Assembly (NCBI RefSeq): GCF_900188175.1
Contig: NZ_FZOQ01000005.1
Location: 62,001-126,000, forward strand
DNA: 64,000 nucleotides
Source of the DNA: Pontibacter ummariensis
GTDB lineage: Bacteria; Bacteroidota; Bacteroidia; Cytophagales; Hymenobacteraceae
Direction: 5' to 3'
The notes beneath the pieces were generated by a model that saw only the letters and a program-made list of their open reading frames with translations, was not told the DNA's origin and searched no databases. Position 1 is the stretch's first letter. Each line of letters starts with the position of its first letter. Shown in pieces: positions 51,873-60,901 of this stretch. A program made the translations under genes and the position numbers.

Positions 51873-53327
51873 TTAGCCGCGTCCGCTCTTAAGTATCTCC
51901 CTCAACTCCTCTGTCGGCATGTAATGCCCGGACTTTGGCGGCCCGACAAATTGAATTAGCTTTCTATCCCTCAACACCTTTAGATCCCTCTTGGCCGTTT
52001 TCTCCGAGACACCTGTAAATTCAGCTATAACAGCGGTGCTCGCCCGAGGGTTCTCCAGCACGAAGTCCAGAACCTTGGCTATTCTCTCGCTTACCTTAAC
52101 GTTATGCTCGCCTAGCAGTCCTTCGCTAACGCCTTGTACACTGCCTTCAGCCATCGCATGGTCTAAAGGGATCTCTATCCTGAACACATCACCGTCATCG
52201 AAAGTCGGTACCCTGCCAGGGGAGTAGAGGGGCAGGAAAAGGTGCACGTTGCGCACTCCAGACCCGAGCTCGTCAACCCTGCCCAGCTGGATAAAGAACT
52301 TTGCGATAGTCGGATTCTTAGGGAAGGGGGAGAACTGCCCCGGGACAAGCAATCCGTGGTGCTGCGGCCGGTTGGCGTTTTCTGTGATTACACTGTCTCT
52401 ATAGATGACAAGGGTGGCAGGCAACGCATTGGTATACTCGCGGTGCACAATCAGGTTGGCCACGACCTCACGGAATATTTTTGTCCTCAGGCTGACCCGC
52501 ACATCGCCCTCCATGTGAAACCTGTCGGGCAGATGCTTGGCTATGAAAGCCATGAGCTGCTCGTAGGCCTCAATCAGGTTAGTCTGAATATAGACTCTGT
52601 CGTCATAGCGGTCCAAGTCCTCACGACGGACCAGGGCATCTATCTTATAGTGCGGCAGCACCTGCTGAATTACCTCGTCGCGGCCGAAGACAAGCGCCGC
52701 GGCCAAGGTGTAGCCCTCTTGGTTGGTGGCGAAGTCCCGACGGTAGAAGCCCGCCGTTCTAAGTAACTGCTCATCATCCATGGCTAGCCACGGGTGGCCA
52801 GGATCCCGGCTGTAGATAAGGTTCCTGACCTTCGGGAAGAGCTCAGGCTTGAAATCATTGTAGCCCAGATACGGGTAAATAGTGTTCTCAGTGAAATGAG
52901 CCCGCTTCCTGTTGTAGAGCTCGGCTATTTGGCCGTGGTTGTTCAGGCGGTAGTCGCCATCCTCGCTTCTGTCGAATATGGCGCCGTTGGTCCTGTGTAC
53001 CTGTGAGCTCTCAGGCACCTGAATGTACAGGATAGCCTTACCGTCAATATCATACACCTCCGGAAAAAGGATGAACGGCGGCTCCAGCTTCTGGGCGTTG
53101 TTCGATAGGTTGACAAGATCGGTCTTGAGCTTTCCCACGCTTGCCGGGTCGACACCAAGCACGCTCCCGTCATCGTCAACGCCCAGGAAAATGCTCCCGC
53201 CTGCACGGTTCAAAAAAGCGCAGACGGTTTCAAACAGGTTCTTAGGCAGACTGGTGCTGGCTTTCTTGAACTCCATTCTCAGCCCTTCACCTTCCTGCAG
53301 CAGCTGGAGTATCCGCTTATCGCTCAT
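51873..53327 (-). CDS. AlbA_2-type ATP-binding regulator
   Basis: 484 residues. An N-terminal AlbA_2/Schlafen-like domain (EGEGLRMEFKKAS, NRAGGSIFLGVDDDG, residues ~10-110) precedes a middle region. Next is a C-terminal HATPase_c_4-like part (FREVVANLIVHREYTN, RVDELGSGVRNVHLF, ~280-370), and last a winged helix (VSERIAKVLDFVLENPR, ASTAVIAEFTGVSEKTAKRD). These proteins are often labelled putative transcriptional regulators or RecG-like and are common in defence islands. It is transcribed in the same direction as the Argonaute pair and ~500 bp upstream, but a shared operon is unlikely because of the gap. GC content is higher than that of the Argonaute genes. Confidence 0.82.
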   Translation of the reverse strand: MSDKRILQLLQEGEGLRMEFKKASTSLPKNLFETVCAFLNRAGGSIFLGVDDDGSVLGVDPASVGKLKTDLVNLSNNAQKLEPPFILFPEVYDIDGKAILYIQVPESSQVHRTNGAIFDRSEDGDYRLNNHGQIAELYNRKRAHFTENTIYPYLGYNDFKPELFPKVRNLIYSRDPGHPWLAMDDEQLLRTAGFYRRDFATNQEGYTLAAALVFGRDEVIQQVLPHYKIDALVRREDLDRYDDRVYIQTNLIEAYEQLMAFIAKHLPDRFHMEGDVRVSLRTKIFREVVANLIVHREYTNALPATLVIYRDSVITENANRPQHHGLLVPGQFSPFPKNPTIAKFFIQLGRVDELGSGVRNVHLFLPLYSPGRVPTFDDGDVFRIEIPLDHAMAEGSVQGVSEGLLGEHNVKVSERIAKVLDFVLENPRASTAVIAEFTGVSEKTAKRDLKVLRDRKLIQFVGPPKSGHYMPTEELREILKSGRG

Positions 53328-53762
53328 GGTGTAGTTTACTCAAATATATTTCAGCGTAAGTTATGAAATTGCCCGCTACCGAAAAAGGTAGGGTACGCCC
53401 GCAGGCACTCATATGGTGGGCACAAGGTAAAACATGGGCAACAGGCGGTGGTGCCTTTTGTGTAGCGGCTTTAACATTAAGTAGGCTATGAAGGCACCCT
53501 GTGAGAGGTTATATTGGAATAAACAGCAGGCTGTGGAAGTCAAAAGAACCAGTAATAGCCTTAGGTCCATACTTCATGAGACAAAAACAACAAAACTGGT
53601 ACATGCTTCGAAGTACATATACCATCGTGGCACATGTTCCCCTGTCGGTGAGGGCTAATTAACGCGTGAGAATTATTTATGCAACATTAATTAAACTATA
53701 TATAATACATAGCAAATATTATTATTTTGCTTCTCAGATCTTAAACCTAGCTGTGAGAGCAA
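53328..53762. other. Divergent intergenic region, no gene seen
   Basis: About 435 bp between the AlbA_2 gene and the TPR gene. The last ~90 bp before 53763 are very AT-rich and may hold a promoter, but no clear TTTG/TAnnTTTG pair is visible. Confidence 0.4.
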
Positions 53763-54695
53763 ATGCGATACATCCCTAACCTAATTCCAGGCCATGCCAA
53801 GGTCCTTCCTACCTACTTCAAAGGTGACCCTTACACCTCTAAGCCAGGTAATATCCTTTTGCAGATCCTTTCTTACATAGGAGCCATCTTCTTCCTGTTA
53901 ATGGCATTGGCCTTCCTCCAACACCCTATCGTCACATGTATATTAGGCGCACTTGGCTTCATACTGCTTCCTCAGGGCCAACGGTGGCTGGAGCGCAAAG
54001 GCAGGTTCCGCATGAAAGGGAAAATGAAGGCTATTCTGGGAGGAACTTTGTTCCTGATTTCTACTCCGTTCATTAACCACTACTCAGAGGTAGACGCACG
54101 CCAGGCACATGAACTGCAGTTGAAAGAGGAGAAGGCAAGGCAAGAGCGCTTGCTGGCTGAGCAGAAGGAACAAGAGCGCCAGGACAGCCTGGCTTACTAC
54201 GTGACGGAGAGTATTCGGCTTCGTAATGCCGACAAAACAGACCAAGCGCTGGCAGTGCTCTTACGTGCGGATGCATTCTCTCTGCACCAAACAGAGAAAG
54301 ACACGATCCAAGACATTAGAACCGACATTCTGTCGCTACGGGCTTTCTCCCTAGTGAGGGCCTCCAAGTATAAGGCAGCCTTGCCTGAACTAACTTCCCT
54401 GCTTAAGCAGCGCCCCTCGGATGACGCACTGCTTTACAACCGCGCCGTCTGCTACAGCAAAACGGGTCAGACAAAAGAGGCCGTGCAGGATTTGAAAGCG
54501 GCTATGGCAGCAGGCAACAAGGAGGCCGAAAGGCTGCATGAGCGCATCAACCCGCTAAAGAGAAGAGTGGCCTACTATGTGACCCGTTGTTGCGACGGCT
54601 CCACCTCGAGCGCGAAGGGCAGGGGAGCCTGCTCCCACCACGGCGGCGTGTGCGACTGGAACGATCCTGTCTACGAAGAATACAGAAAATACTAG
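53763..54695 (+). CDS. Membrane protein with TPR-like helices and DUF3761 tail
   Basis: 310 residues: two membrane helices (~32-75, ILLQILSYIGAIFFLLMALAF and a following one), then a charged coiled coil (LQLKEEKARQERLLAEQKEQ, ~120-140) and TPR-like repeats (~150-255, ALLYNRAVCYSKTGQTKEAV). The end carries a DUF3761-like segment (CCDGSTSSAKGRGACSHHGGVCDW). The last motif (Cys/His/Trp) is typical of extracytoplasmic small domains. It ends 2 bp before the next gene. Function unknown; the arrangement suggests a membrane-linked partner of the downstream helicase. Confidence 0.7.
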   Translation: MRYIPNLIPGHAKVLPTYFKGDPYTSKPGNILLQILSYIGAIFFLLMALAFLQHPIVTCILGALGFILLPQGQRWLERKGRFRMKGKMKAILGGTLFLISTPFINHYSEVDARQAHELQLKEEKARQERLLAEQKEQERQDSLAYYVTESIRLRNADKTDQALAVLLRADAFSLHQTEKDTIQDIRTDILSLRAFSLVRASKYKAALPELTSLLKQRPSDDALLYNRAVCYSKTGQTKEAVQDLKAAMAAGNKEAERLHERINPLKRRVAYYVTRCCDGSTSSAKGRGACSHHGGVCDWNDPVYEEYRKY

Positions 54696-54697
54696 CT

Positions 54698-55789
54698 ATG
54701 AACAAACAAATATTTCACGAGGCACCTCTGCTGAAGAGAAGCTTTATGCAACGGATACTGGGTCAGCATCCGGAGGAAAATGCCGCAATCGAGATCAATA
54801 ACCTACTGGCCTCAAAGCAGGTACGGGAGATTGACCGCCTGGAGATCGATAGGATTGCACGGACCTATAAGATAGATGCTCTGCACCTGTTCAGGCTCAA
54901 CATGGAGGAGTTTTATGCTGTTTATCTCAATCATTGTTTTGAGGACTGTACTTTGAGTGAGGAGGAGCTGCAAGACCTAAGACACCTTCGACAGTTGCTG
55001 CAACTCGAAGAGCGGACCGTAAACTTTCTTCATTCCGAAATAGGGCAGAAGGTATACAAGTCTTCTTTTGAGAAGGCCATCGCTGACGGCAGATTGACGG
55101 AAGAGGAAAAGAAGTTCCTCAACAAGCTGGAGGCGGACCTAAAACTGCCGGAGGCGCTTGTCAACAGCATTTCAAAGGAGGTGAGGAGTGCCTTTGTTCA
55201 GAACTACGTCTCCGGCATCATCGCAGACGAGCGGCTGTCGCCAGAGGAGGAGCGGGAATTGGAGGCCATCGCCGCCAATCTGAATGTCACGCTGGAGACG
55301 GACGAGCAGACAAAGCGCCAGTTGCAGCAGCTCAAGCTCTACTGGGCACTTGAGAACACAGAGCTGCCTGCCATACAGCCTGACATCCTGCTTCAAAAGA
55401 GTGAAAAGTGCTTTATCTCCATACCTGGCGTAGACTGGCACGAGCTGCGGACCGTAAGGCACCGGACCAGTTACAGTGGCTACTCCACCAGCTTCCGCGT
55501 AGCCAAGGGCTTTTACCTGCGCAGCGGGTCCTACACGCCGCGCAGCTACAGCTCAGATGAGATGAAGCTCATCGACTCCGGCACAGTCTACCTTACCAAC
55601 AAGCGCATCATCTTTACCGGGGCAAAGAAGAACTCCAATATTCGCCTGGACAAGATACTTCATATTACGCCCTACTCAGATGGGGTGGAGATCGGTAAGG
55701 AGACAGGCAAGAGCCCGCTCCTGCAGCTGCCAAACAGAGCAGATGTTTTCTGTATTATTCTGGAACGGCTGCTCCGGGAAAGGGTGTGA
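54698..55789 (+). CDS. TerB-like and PH-like domain protein
   Basis: 363 residues. Two TerB-like helical units (TLSEEELQDLRHLRQLLQL and ADGRLTEEEKKFLNKLEADL; then ADERLSPEEERELEAIAANL, residues ~85-220) are followed by a C-terminal beta-rich domain (~265-363). That domain contains GTVYLTNKRIIFTGAKKNSNIRLDKI, the look of a bacterial PH/GRAM-like lipid- or protein-binding fold. No catalytic motif. The ATG at 54698 is 2 bp after the previous stop; the longer frame from 54587 overlaps it. Possibly a stress-sensing adapter for the helicase that follows 68 bp later. Confidence 0.72.
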   Translation: MNKQIFHEAPLLKRSFMQRILGQHPEENAAIEINNLLASKQVREIDRLEIDRIARTYKIDALHLFRLNMEEFYAVYLNHCFEDCTLSEEELQDLRHLRQLLQLEERTVNFLHSEIGQKVYKSSFEKAIADGRLTEEEKKFLNKLEADLKLPEALVNSISKEVRSAFVQNYVSGIIADERLSPEEERELEAIAANLNVTLETDEQTKRQLQQLKLYWALENTELPAIQPDILLQKSEKCFISIPGVDWHELRTVRHRTSYSGYSTSFRVAKGFYLRSGSYTPRSYSSDEMKLIDSGTVYLTNKRIIFTGAKKNSNIRLDKILHITPYSDGVEIGKETGKSPLLQLPNRADVFCIILERLLRERV

Positions 55790-55857
55790 ACGCACCTTTT
55801 CAAGCACTTGACCATTTCTAGGATACTTATTCACTATTCACCCAAAATTTACTTATT

Positions 55858-58800
55858 ATGCTTCTCAAGCTGCCTAAACTTGAACGAAAGGCTTACCAGA
55901 AGGTAAGAACCAAAAATATAGCGCGGCAACTGATTCAGCCAGGAATAGAACTAGATGTAGTTAAAGTTTCAAGCACAAGGAGCGGTATGACAGTTTCATG
56001 TGGCCAGGAAGAATATTACCTGACCTGTAATAAAAGTGACTGTCCAGCTGAGAAAGGTTTAGTCTTACTTATCAACATCAGACCGACTGAGGAGCGCATC
56101 GCAAATGGCGAAATCAAAGTTAAAGGCTGGCTAAAGCATCCAGGACTACAGGATGCTTTAACACCGGAAAACATCATAAAGACATGGACAAACCGCTTCT
56201 CTTACCGTGAAGAAGATCCGGAGAGTGACAGTCCAGGACTAAGGCAGCCACAGATCGGAGCACTGCATATGATTATGGGGCACCTGAAGATGCCCCTTGA
56301 TACAGCTACGGTTGTTATGCCGACCGGAACCGGTAAGACTGAGACGATGCTTTCTGCGCTAATTGCAAACAAGTGCAGGAGACTTTTGGTGATAGTGCCC
56401 TCTGACTCCTTGCGAAGACAAATTTCTGCGAAATTTGCTACGCTTGGTCTTCTGAAACAATTCGAAATCGTTGCAGAAGAAGCAGCCTATCCTATCGTGG
56501 GGGTTATGAGCCAAGCTTTCAAAACTGTTGAGGAGCTATATGAATTCACTCAAGCGTGCAACGTGTTAGTGACGACCATGCAGATCCTGACAGGTCTTTC
56601 AGAAGAGCAGACACAGCTCCTGGTAGAGAACTGCTCCAATGTCTTCATTGATGAGGCACACCACGTCAAGGCGAGCATATGGAACACTTTCAAGGAAAAA
56701 TTTCCAGCAGAAAAAATCATACAGTTCACAGCCACACCATTTAGAAACGACGGGAAAAGGCTGGACGGTAAGATCATCTTTAACTTTCCTCTTCGGGAAG
56801 CACAAAGACAAGGGTACTTTAAGCACATTGAATTTCTGCCGATCAGGGAGTTTGACCCTGAAGTAGCTGACAAAGAGATAGCTGAAAGAGCGGTCGAAAG
56901 GCTTATACAGGACAGAGCCCAAGGTTATAACCATCTTTTGATGGCCAGGTGCAGCACCAAAGAGAGAGCCACAAAGGTATATGACCTCTATAAAGATTAT
57001 GCCGACCTCAATCCCGTGATGATATATTCCGGTGCACCCAATTTCAGGGAAACATATGAAAGGATAATCAATAAGGAAGCCAAAATAATAGTCTGCGTTG
57101 ACATGCTTGGGGAGGGATTCGACCTGCCCGAGTTGAAAGTCGCTGCATTCCACGACATTCGAAAGAGCCTGCCGATCACGCTGCAGTTTGCTGGCAGGTT
57201 CACGAGAACCAAACATGATGAAGAGCTGGGAGATGCATCATTTATTGCCAACATCGCAGACTTAACCGTGCGGGCTGAGCTGGAAGATCTATACGCTAGA
57301 GATGCAGATTGGAACCAGTTGCTCTCAGACGCAAGCTTCGGGAGAATCAATGAAGAAGAAGAATTCAAAGCGCTCATGGATGGGTTCACTAAGCTAGGGA
57401 GCTCAAAGATTCCCCTGCAGAACATTCGAACGAAGCTTAGCACCGTCGTGTATAAGAACAAAACAAATGAGTGGTCTCCGAAACAGTATTATAAGGCTAT
57501 TCCAGGGTATGATGAGCTTGAGTTTAAATTCCACGACATAAACCGTGACGAAAACATGCTCATCATCATCACGGCCAATAAAGTTGATGTGGAGTGGGTA
57601 AACCATAAAGATATTTACCTGATCGACTGGAAGTTGACGGTGGTTTACTGGGAGACAAAGAATAACCTCCTTTTTATTAACAGCTCTGATAACTCTAGCC
57701 TATATCCAGATCTTGCGCAGGCTATCATAGGTGAGGAGGCCGAACTGGTAAGAGGCATTGACGTTTTCAAGGCTTTTCACAATATAAAGCGAATAAGGCT
57801 CCAGAATGTGGGTTTGAGGTACTTCCTCGGCAAGAACATTCGGTTTAGGATGATGGTTGGGAGCGATGTGGCAGAGGCGTTGAGTATCGCAGAGAGACAA
57901 AAGGGAGAGAAGGCTTTTGTGATGGGCATAGGCTATGAGAATGGCGAGCCTGTTAATATTGGTTCATCTTATAAGGGGAGGATCTGGACAAAGCTTGATG
58001 GAGACTTGAAAGCCCTTAAAAACTGGTGTGACAGCCTTGGGTCTAAGTTGACAGACCCCAATGTTGACCCTAATCAAATACTAAAGGAAACGCTAATTCC
58101 TACACAGGTGGTGGAGGTTCCAGATGTACATCCGGTGCACATTGACTGGGCCATAGAAATGTATCTGAGCAGCGAGACCAGATTCAGGTTTGAAATAGAC
58201 GGTGTTGTGTTCGACCTTTCCTCTATTGAGTTGAGGTTAAATGCACGTTCTGCTAGTAACATAGTCTCTTTTGCCCTCCAATCTGGAACAAAATCCGTGG
58301 GCTTTGAGCTACAGCTTTTTATGAACACCACATTAGAAGAGCCTTATCCTGATTTTAGAATTGTTCAGACAAGTGGAAATGCTGTCACGGTAAAGTACGG
58401 TAGCAAGAGCGTAGATGCCAACCGGTTTTTCGAGGAGTTCACCCCTACAGTGTGGTTCGCCGACGGTTCCGCCTTAACCGGGAATGAGTATGTGGAGCTG
58501 AAGCACAGCATCAACGCCTATCCAAGGGAGGAGATTATCGCTTGGGACTGGACAGGTGTAGATCTTAGTGCCGAGTCTCAGCATGTGTTGCCCCTCATTA
58601 CCAATTCCATTCAGTATAAAGTAATAACGGAGCTTAAAAGCCGTGACTACGACATTGTCTACGACGATGATTACCCTGGAGAAATTGCGGATGTTGTGGC
58701 AATGAAGTTTGATAGCGAAAAAATCAAGGTGGACTTGTTCCATCTCAAATACGCTGTAGAAGGTGTGGTTAGCAACCAAGTTAAGAACCTATACGAAGTG

Positions 58801-59115
58801 TGCGGGCAAGCACAGAAATCAATACATTGGAAACACAAAGCAGGAAATGAATTCTTCAACCATCTGTTGCGGCGGAAGGAGAAAAAGAGAAGGGGGAACT
58901 CGCGTTCTAGACTAGAGAAAGGCACAGTACAGGACCTTGAGAAATTGCTTTCTATAGCGAAGAAGGAGATTCCAATGGAATTTGAGGTTTATATTGTCCA
59001 ACCTGGCATTTCAAAAAGCGCAGCATCACAGGAGATCCTCACTCTGCTCGGTGTAACGGAGAACTTTGTTAAAGAGGTCGCTGGAGTCAATCTTTATGTT
59101 ATTACTAGTCAATGA
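55858..59115 (+). CDS. SF2 helicase fused to a putative PD-(D/E)xK nuclease
   Basis: 1085 residues. SF2 DEAD/DEAH helicase motifs are complete: QIGALH, GTGKTETM (157-163), DEAH (265-268), FTATPFR (~290) and QFAGRFTR (VI). After a ~400-residue middle region with strands, the C-terminus (931-1085) has YPGEIADVVAMKF and IKVDLFHLKY. There Asp945, Asp959 and Lys964 resemble a PD-(D/E)xK core, followed by a basic stretch (RRKEKKRRGNSRSR). A helicase-nuclease of this kind is typical of phage-defence proteins. No methylase is nearby, so ordinary restriction is unlikely. It follows the TPR and TerB genes on the same strand. Confidence 0.78.
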   Translation: MLLKLPKLERKAYQKVRTKNIARQLIQPGIELDVVKVSSTRSGMTVSCGQEEYYLTCNKSDCPAEKGLVLLINIRPTEERIANGEIKVKGWLKHPGLQDALTPENIIKTWTNRFSYREEDPESDSPGLRQPQIGALHMIMGHLKMPLDTATVVMPTGTGKTETMLSALIANKCRRLLVIVPSDSLRRQISAKFATLGLLKQFEIVAEEAAYPIVGVMSQAFKTVEELYEFTQACNVLVTTMQILTGLSEEQTQLLVENCSNVFIDEAHHVKASIWNTFKEKFPAEKIIQFTATPFRNDGKRLDGKIIFNFPLREAQRQGYFKHIEFLPIREFDPEVADKEIAERAVERLIQDRAQGYNHLLMARCSTKERATKVYDLYKDYADLNPVMIYSGAPNFRETYERIINKEAKIIVCVDMLGEGFDLPELKVAAFHDIRKSLPITLQFAGRFTRTKHDEELGDASFIANIADLTVRAELEDLYARDADWNQLLSDASFGRINEEEEFKALMDGFTKLGSSKIPLQNIRTKLSTVVYKNKTNEWSPKQYYKAIPGYDELEFKFHDINRDENMLIIITANKVDVEWVNHKDIYLIDWKLTVVYWETKNNLLFINSSDNSSLYPDLAQAIIGEEAELVRGIDVFKAFHNIKRIRLQNVGLRYFLGKNIRFRMMVGSDVAEALSIAERQKGEKAFVMGIGYENGEPVNIGSSYKGRIWTKLDGDLKALKNWCDSLGSKLTDPNVDPNQILKETLIPTQVVEVPDVHPVHIDWAIEMYLSSETRFRFEIDGVVFDLSSIELRLNARSASNIVSFALQSGTKSVGFELQLFMNTTLEEPYPDFRIVQTSGNAVTVKYGSKSVDANRFFEEFTPTVWFADGSALTGNEYVELKHSINAYPREEIIAWDWTGVDLSAESQHVLPLITNSIQYKVITELKSRDYDIVYDDDYPGEIADVVAMKFDSEKIKVDLFHLKYAVEGVVSNQVKNLYEVCGQAQKSIHWKHKAGNEFFNHLLRRKEKKRRGNSRSRLEKGTVQDLEKLLSIAKKEIPMEFEVYIVQPGISKSAASQEILTLLGVTENFVKEVAGVNLYVITSQ

Positions 59116-59263
59116 TAGTCAATATTAGCTGAGGTGTTTCCCTCTCAGTGTTTTCAGTATTATTCTATCGTGAGTTTTGCCTTCATTTCTCCTCCTAATA
59201 TAGCGGGCATAGGTAGCCAGATTATCTTTTTTGCATTTAAATCAACAATATCGTATTCTAAAC

Positions 59264-60298
59264 ATGAAGCAACTTTTACTCATTACATTATTTCTTTTTT
59301 TACCGTTCTCATATTCTAATGCACAAGAATCTGTTGTCGTTACAGAGTCCACTTTGAAAGTGGCTGGCCTTGGGGAGGAAGCTTTTTACTACGGGTTCGC
59401 CAAAGGAGACGAAATTGTATTTGACTTCAGCGAGGCGAACGGCAAGGAGCTAAAAGAGCTTGAGATAATTGAGTTGCCATCCTCCTCAAAGTTCTCGGAC
59501 TACAAAGTGAAAAAGGTGCAGGACAAGAGGATTAAAGTGACTAAGACAGGTATTTACAAGTTCCGTCTTTCTAACTCTTCATTGGGCGGCAGGGTCTGTA
59601 GGCTTAAGATACAGCGCATACCGGCTAGCGAGAACACCAGGATCTTTGACTCCAGCGTGTATTGGAGGACTGTACAAGACACCACCTACACCACTAAGCA
59701 GGAAAGGTACCTGGTGCGCGCCGACACGGCCATCGTGAAGGTTACAGACCAGGTGGCGCCTGTGTCGTCCACTACCGCGGTGAACGGGAATCCCAACAAG
59801 ACAGTCGTTGAGTTCACGCTGCCAGCAGGGACTGTCTCCTGGAGCTATTACATCGGAGTGGGAGCGACTGGGGAGAAAGCCTATGACGGAGCCAGAGACA
59901 AGTTCGTCAATACGGCGGCGGCATCCGTGGCAAAGCTTCCGGGCTACGGCCCTATGGCGGCCTTGGCCCTTTATGGCATCAATTACTTCAGCAAGGCCCA
60001 GGGGGAAGACAACGTGAAGTACTGGTTCATTACCGACTGGGACAACGTGCTGCTGTTTAAGGCCGGTAAGCAGTTCTACCAATATAAGTCAGGAGATGTT
60101 ATCAACGAAGCCTCGCAGATGAAGGCTCCAAACAGGGGCAAAGTTTACCTCGGGTTACTGAATGATAATGTCATGGACCAGATCCAGGTCAATGTTCATG
60201 CCACCGCCATCACTGTCACCCCTGTTTGGGGAACCCGCCAGGTCAGGCAGATGCACGTTCAGGCAAGGCAAGAACCTTATTTGAACGCATTAAAGTAA
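59264..60298 (+). CDS. Secreted hypothetical protein with GOLD-like beta-sandwich
   Basis: About 344 residues from the Met at 59264, with a signal peptide (LLLITLFLFLPFSYSNAQ). Residues ~30-120 are beta-rich, with FYYGFAKGDEIVFDF and KTGIYKFRLSNSSLGGRVCRLKI, a pattern like GOLD-domain sandwiches. The rest (~150-344) is of unknown type, containing TVSWSYYIGVGATGEKAYDG and KYWFITDWDN. Located after the helicase on the same strand with ~150 bp between. Function unknown; its defence link is only by neighbourhood. Confidence 0.55.
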   Translation: MKQLLLITLFLFLPFSYSNAQESVVVTESTLKVAGLGEEAFYYGFAKGDEIVFDFSEANGKELKELEIIELPSSSKFSDYKVKKVQDKRIKVTKTGIYKFRLSNSSLGGRVCRLKIQRIPASENTRIFDSSVYWRTVQDTTYTTKQERYLVRADTAIVKVTDQVAPVSSTTAVNGNPNKTVVEFTLPAGTVSWSYYIGVGATGEKAYDGARDKFVNTAAASVAKLPGYGPMAALALYGINYFSKAQGEDNVKYWFITDWDNVLLFKAGKQFYQYKSGDVINEASQMKAPNRGKVYLGLLNDNVMDQIQVNVHATAITVTPVWGTRQVRQMHVQARQEPYLNALK

Positions 60299-60415
60299 AA
60301 AGCTTTGGCTGTGTCTCTATAGATGCATTAGCTGCCTAGAGCACTCTGTTGCCCCGACAGAACACATCACTGTAAAACAAAGCAAGGAGAGCAGCGAAAG
60401 AGGTAACAAGAGTAC

Positions 60416-60901
60416 TCAGACAACAGTGAATGCAAGAGGCTCCATTTTAGGTCTGTGGAGACAGAACCGCCACTCCAAGGCGAATGGAGGTCCACCACCC
60501 ACAATCAAAAGAAGGGGAGTCTCCACACCGTGCTGCCGGCCCTGCACAAACTTTTGCATTTGCCTGGAATCTACGGTGCTGGGAGAGGGGCTGGAGGATG
60601 GGTGGCTGTGCCACTCCCCCAGGTAATGCAGGGGCGGCTCCAGTTGGCTTACCCTCCGCAGCTCCTCCATAATTCCGTTCGTGCCCCTTTCAAAGGATGC
60701 CCGGCCATGTTTGGAGTCACTCGGTGCAGGAACGGCCGCGTGCACTGTGGCCATCCTTAGATTGCTATCGTAACAACCCAAGAGGATGCCTCCCGTTTCC
60801 AGCGGGTGGAACTGTTTGATGTCCTTTTGTATGGTTTCTATGGCCGCATTTAATAGAAGGACACAGTATTTGCCGCTGTCACTACTGAACAAAAGGCTCA
60901 T
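60416..60901 (-). CDS. JAB/JAMM-domain protease (Mov34/MPN-like)
   Basis: 161 residues from ATG 60901 (MSLLFSSDSG). The JAMM zinc-protease signature is complete: Glu35 in LETGGILLG, then HSHP (His98, His100), Ser108 and Asp111 in HSHPSSSPSPSTVD. Such enzymes cut isopeptide or C-terminal peptide bonds beside ubiquitin-like proteins, as Cap3 does in CBASS. The ATG overlaps the stop of the E2-E1 gene (ATGA). Frames starting upstream at 60991 are not supported. Last gene of the three-gene operon. Confidence 0.88.
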   Translation of the reverse strand: MSLLFSSDSGKYCVLLLNAAIETIQKDIKQFHPLETGGILLGCYDSNLRMATVHAAVPAPSDSKHGRASFERGTNGIMEELRRVSQLEPPLHYLGEWHSHPSSSPSPSTVDSRQMQKFVQGRQHGVETPLLLIVGGGPPFALEWRFCLHRPKMEPLAFTVV

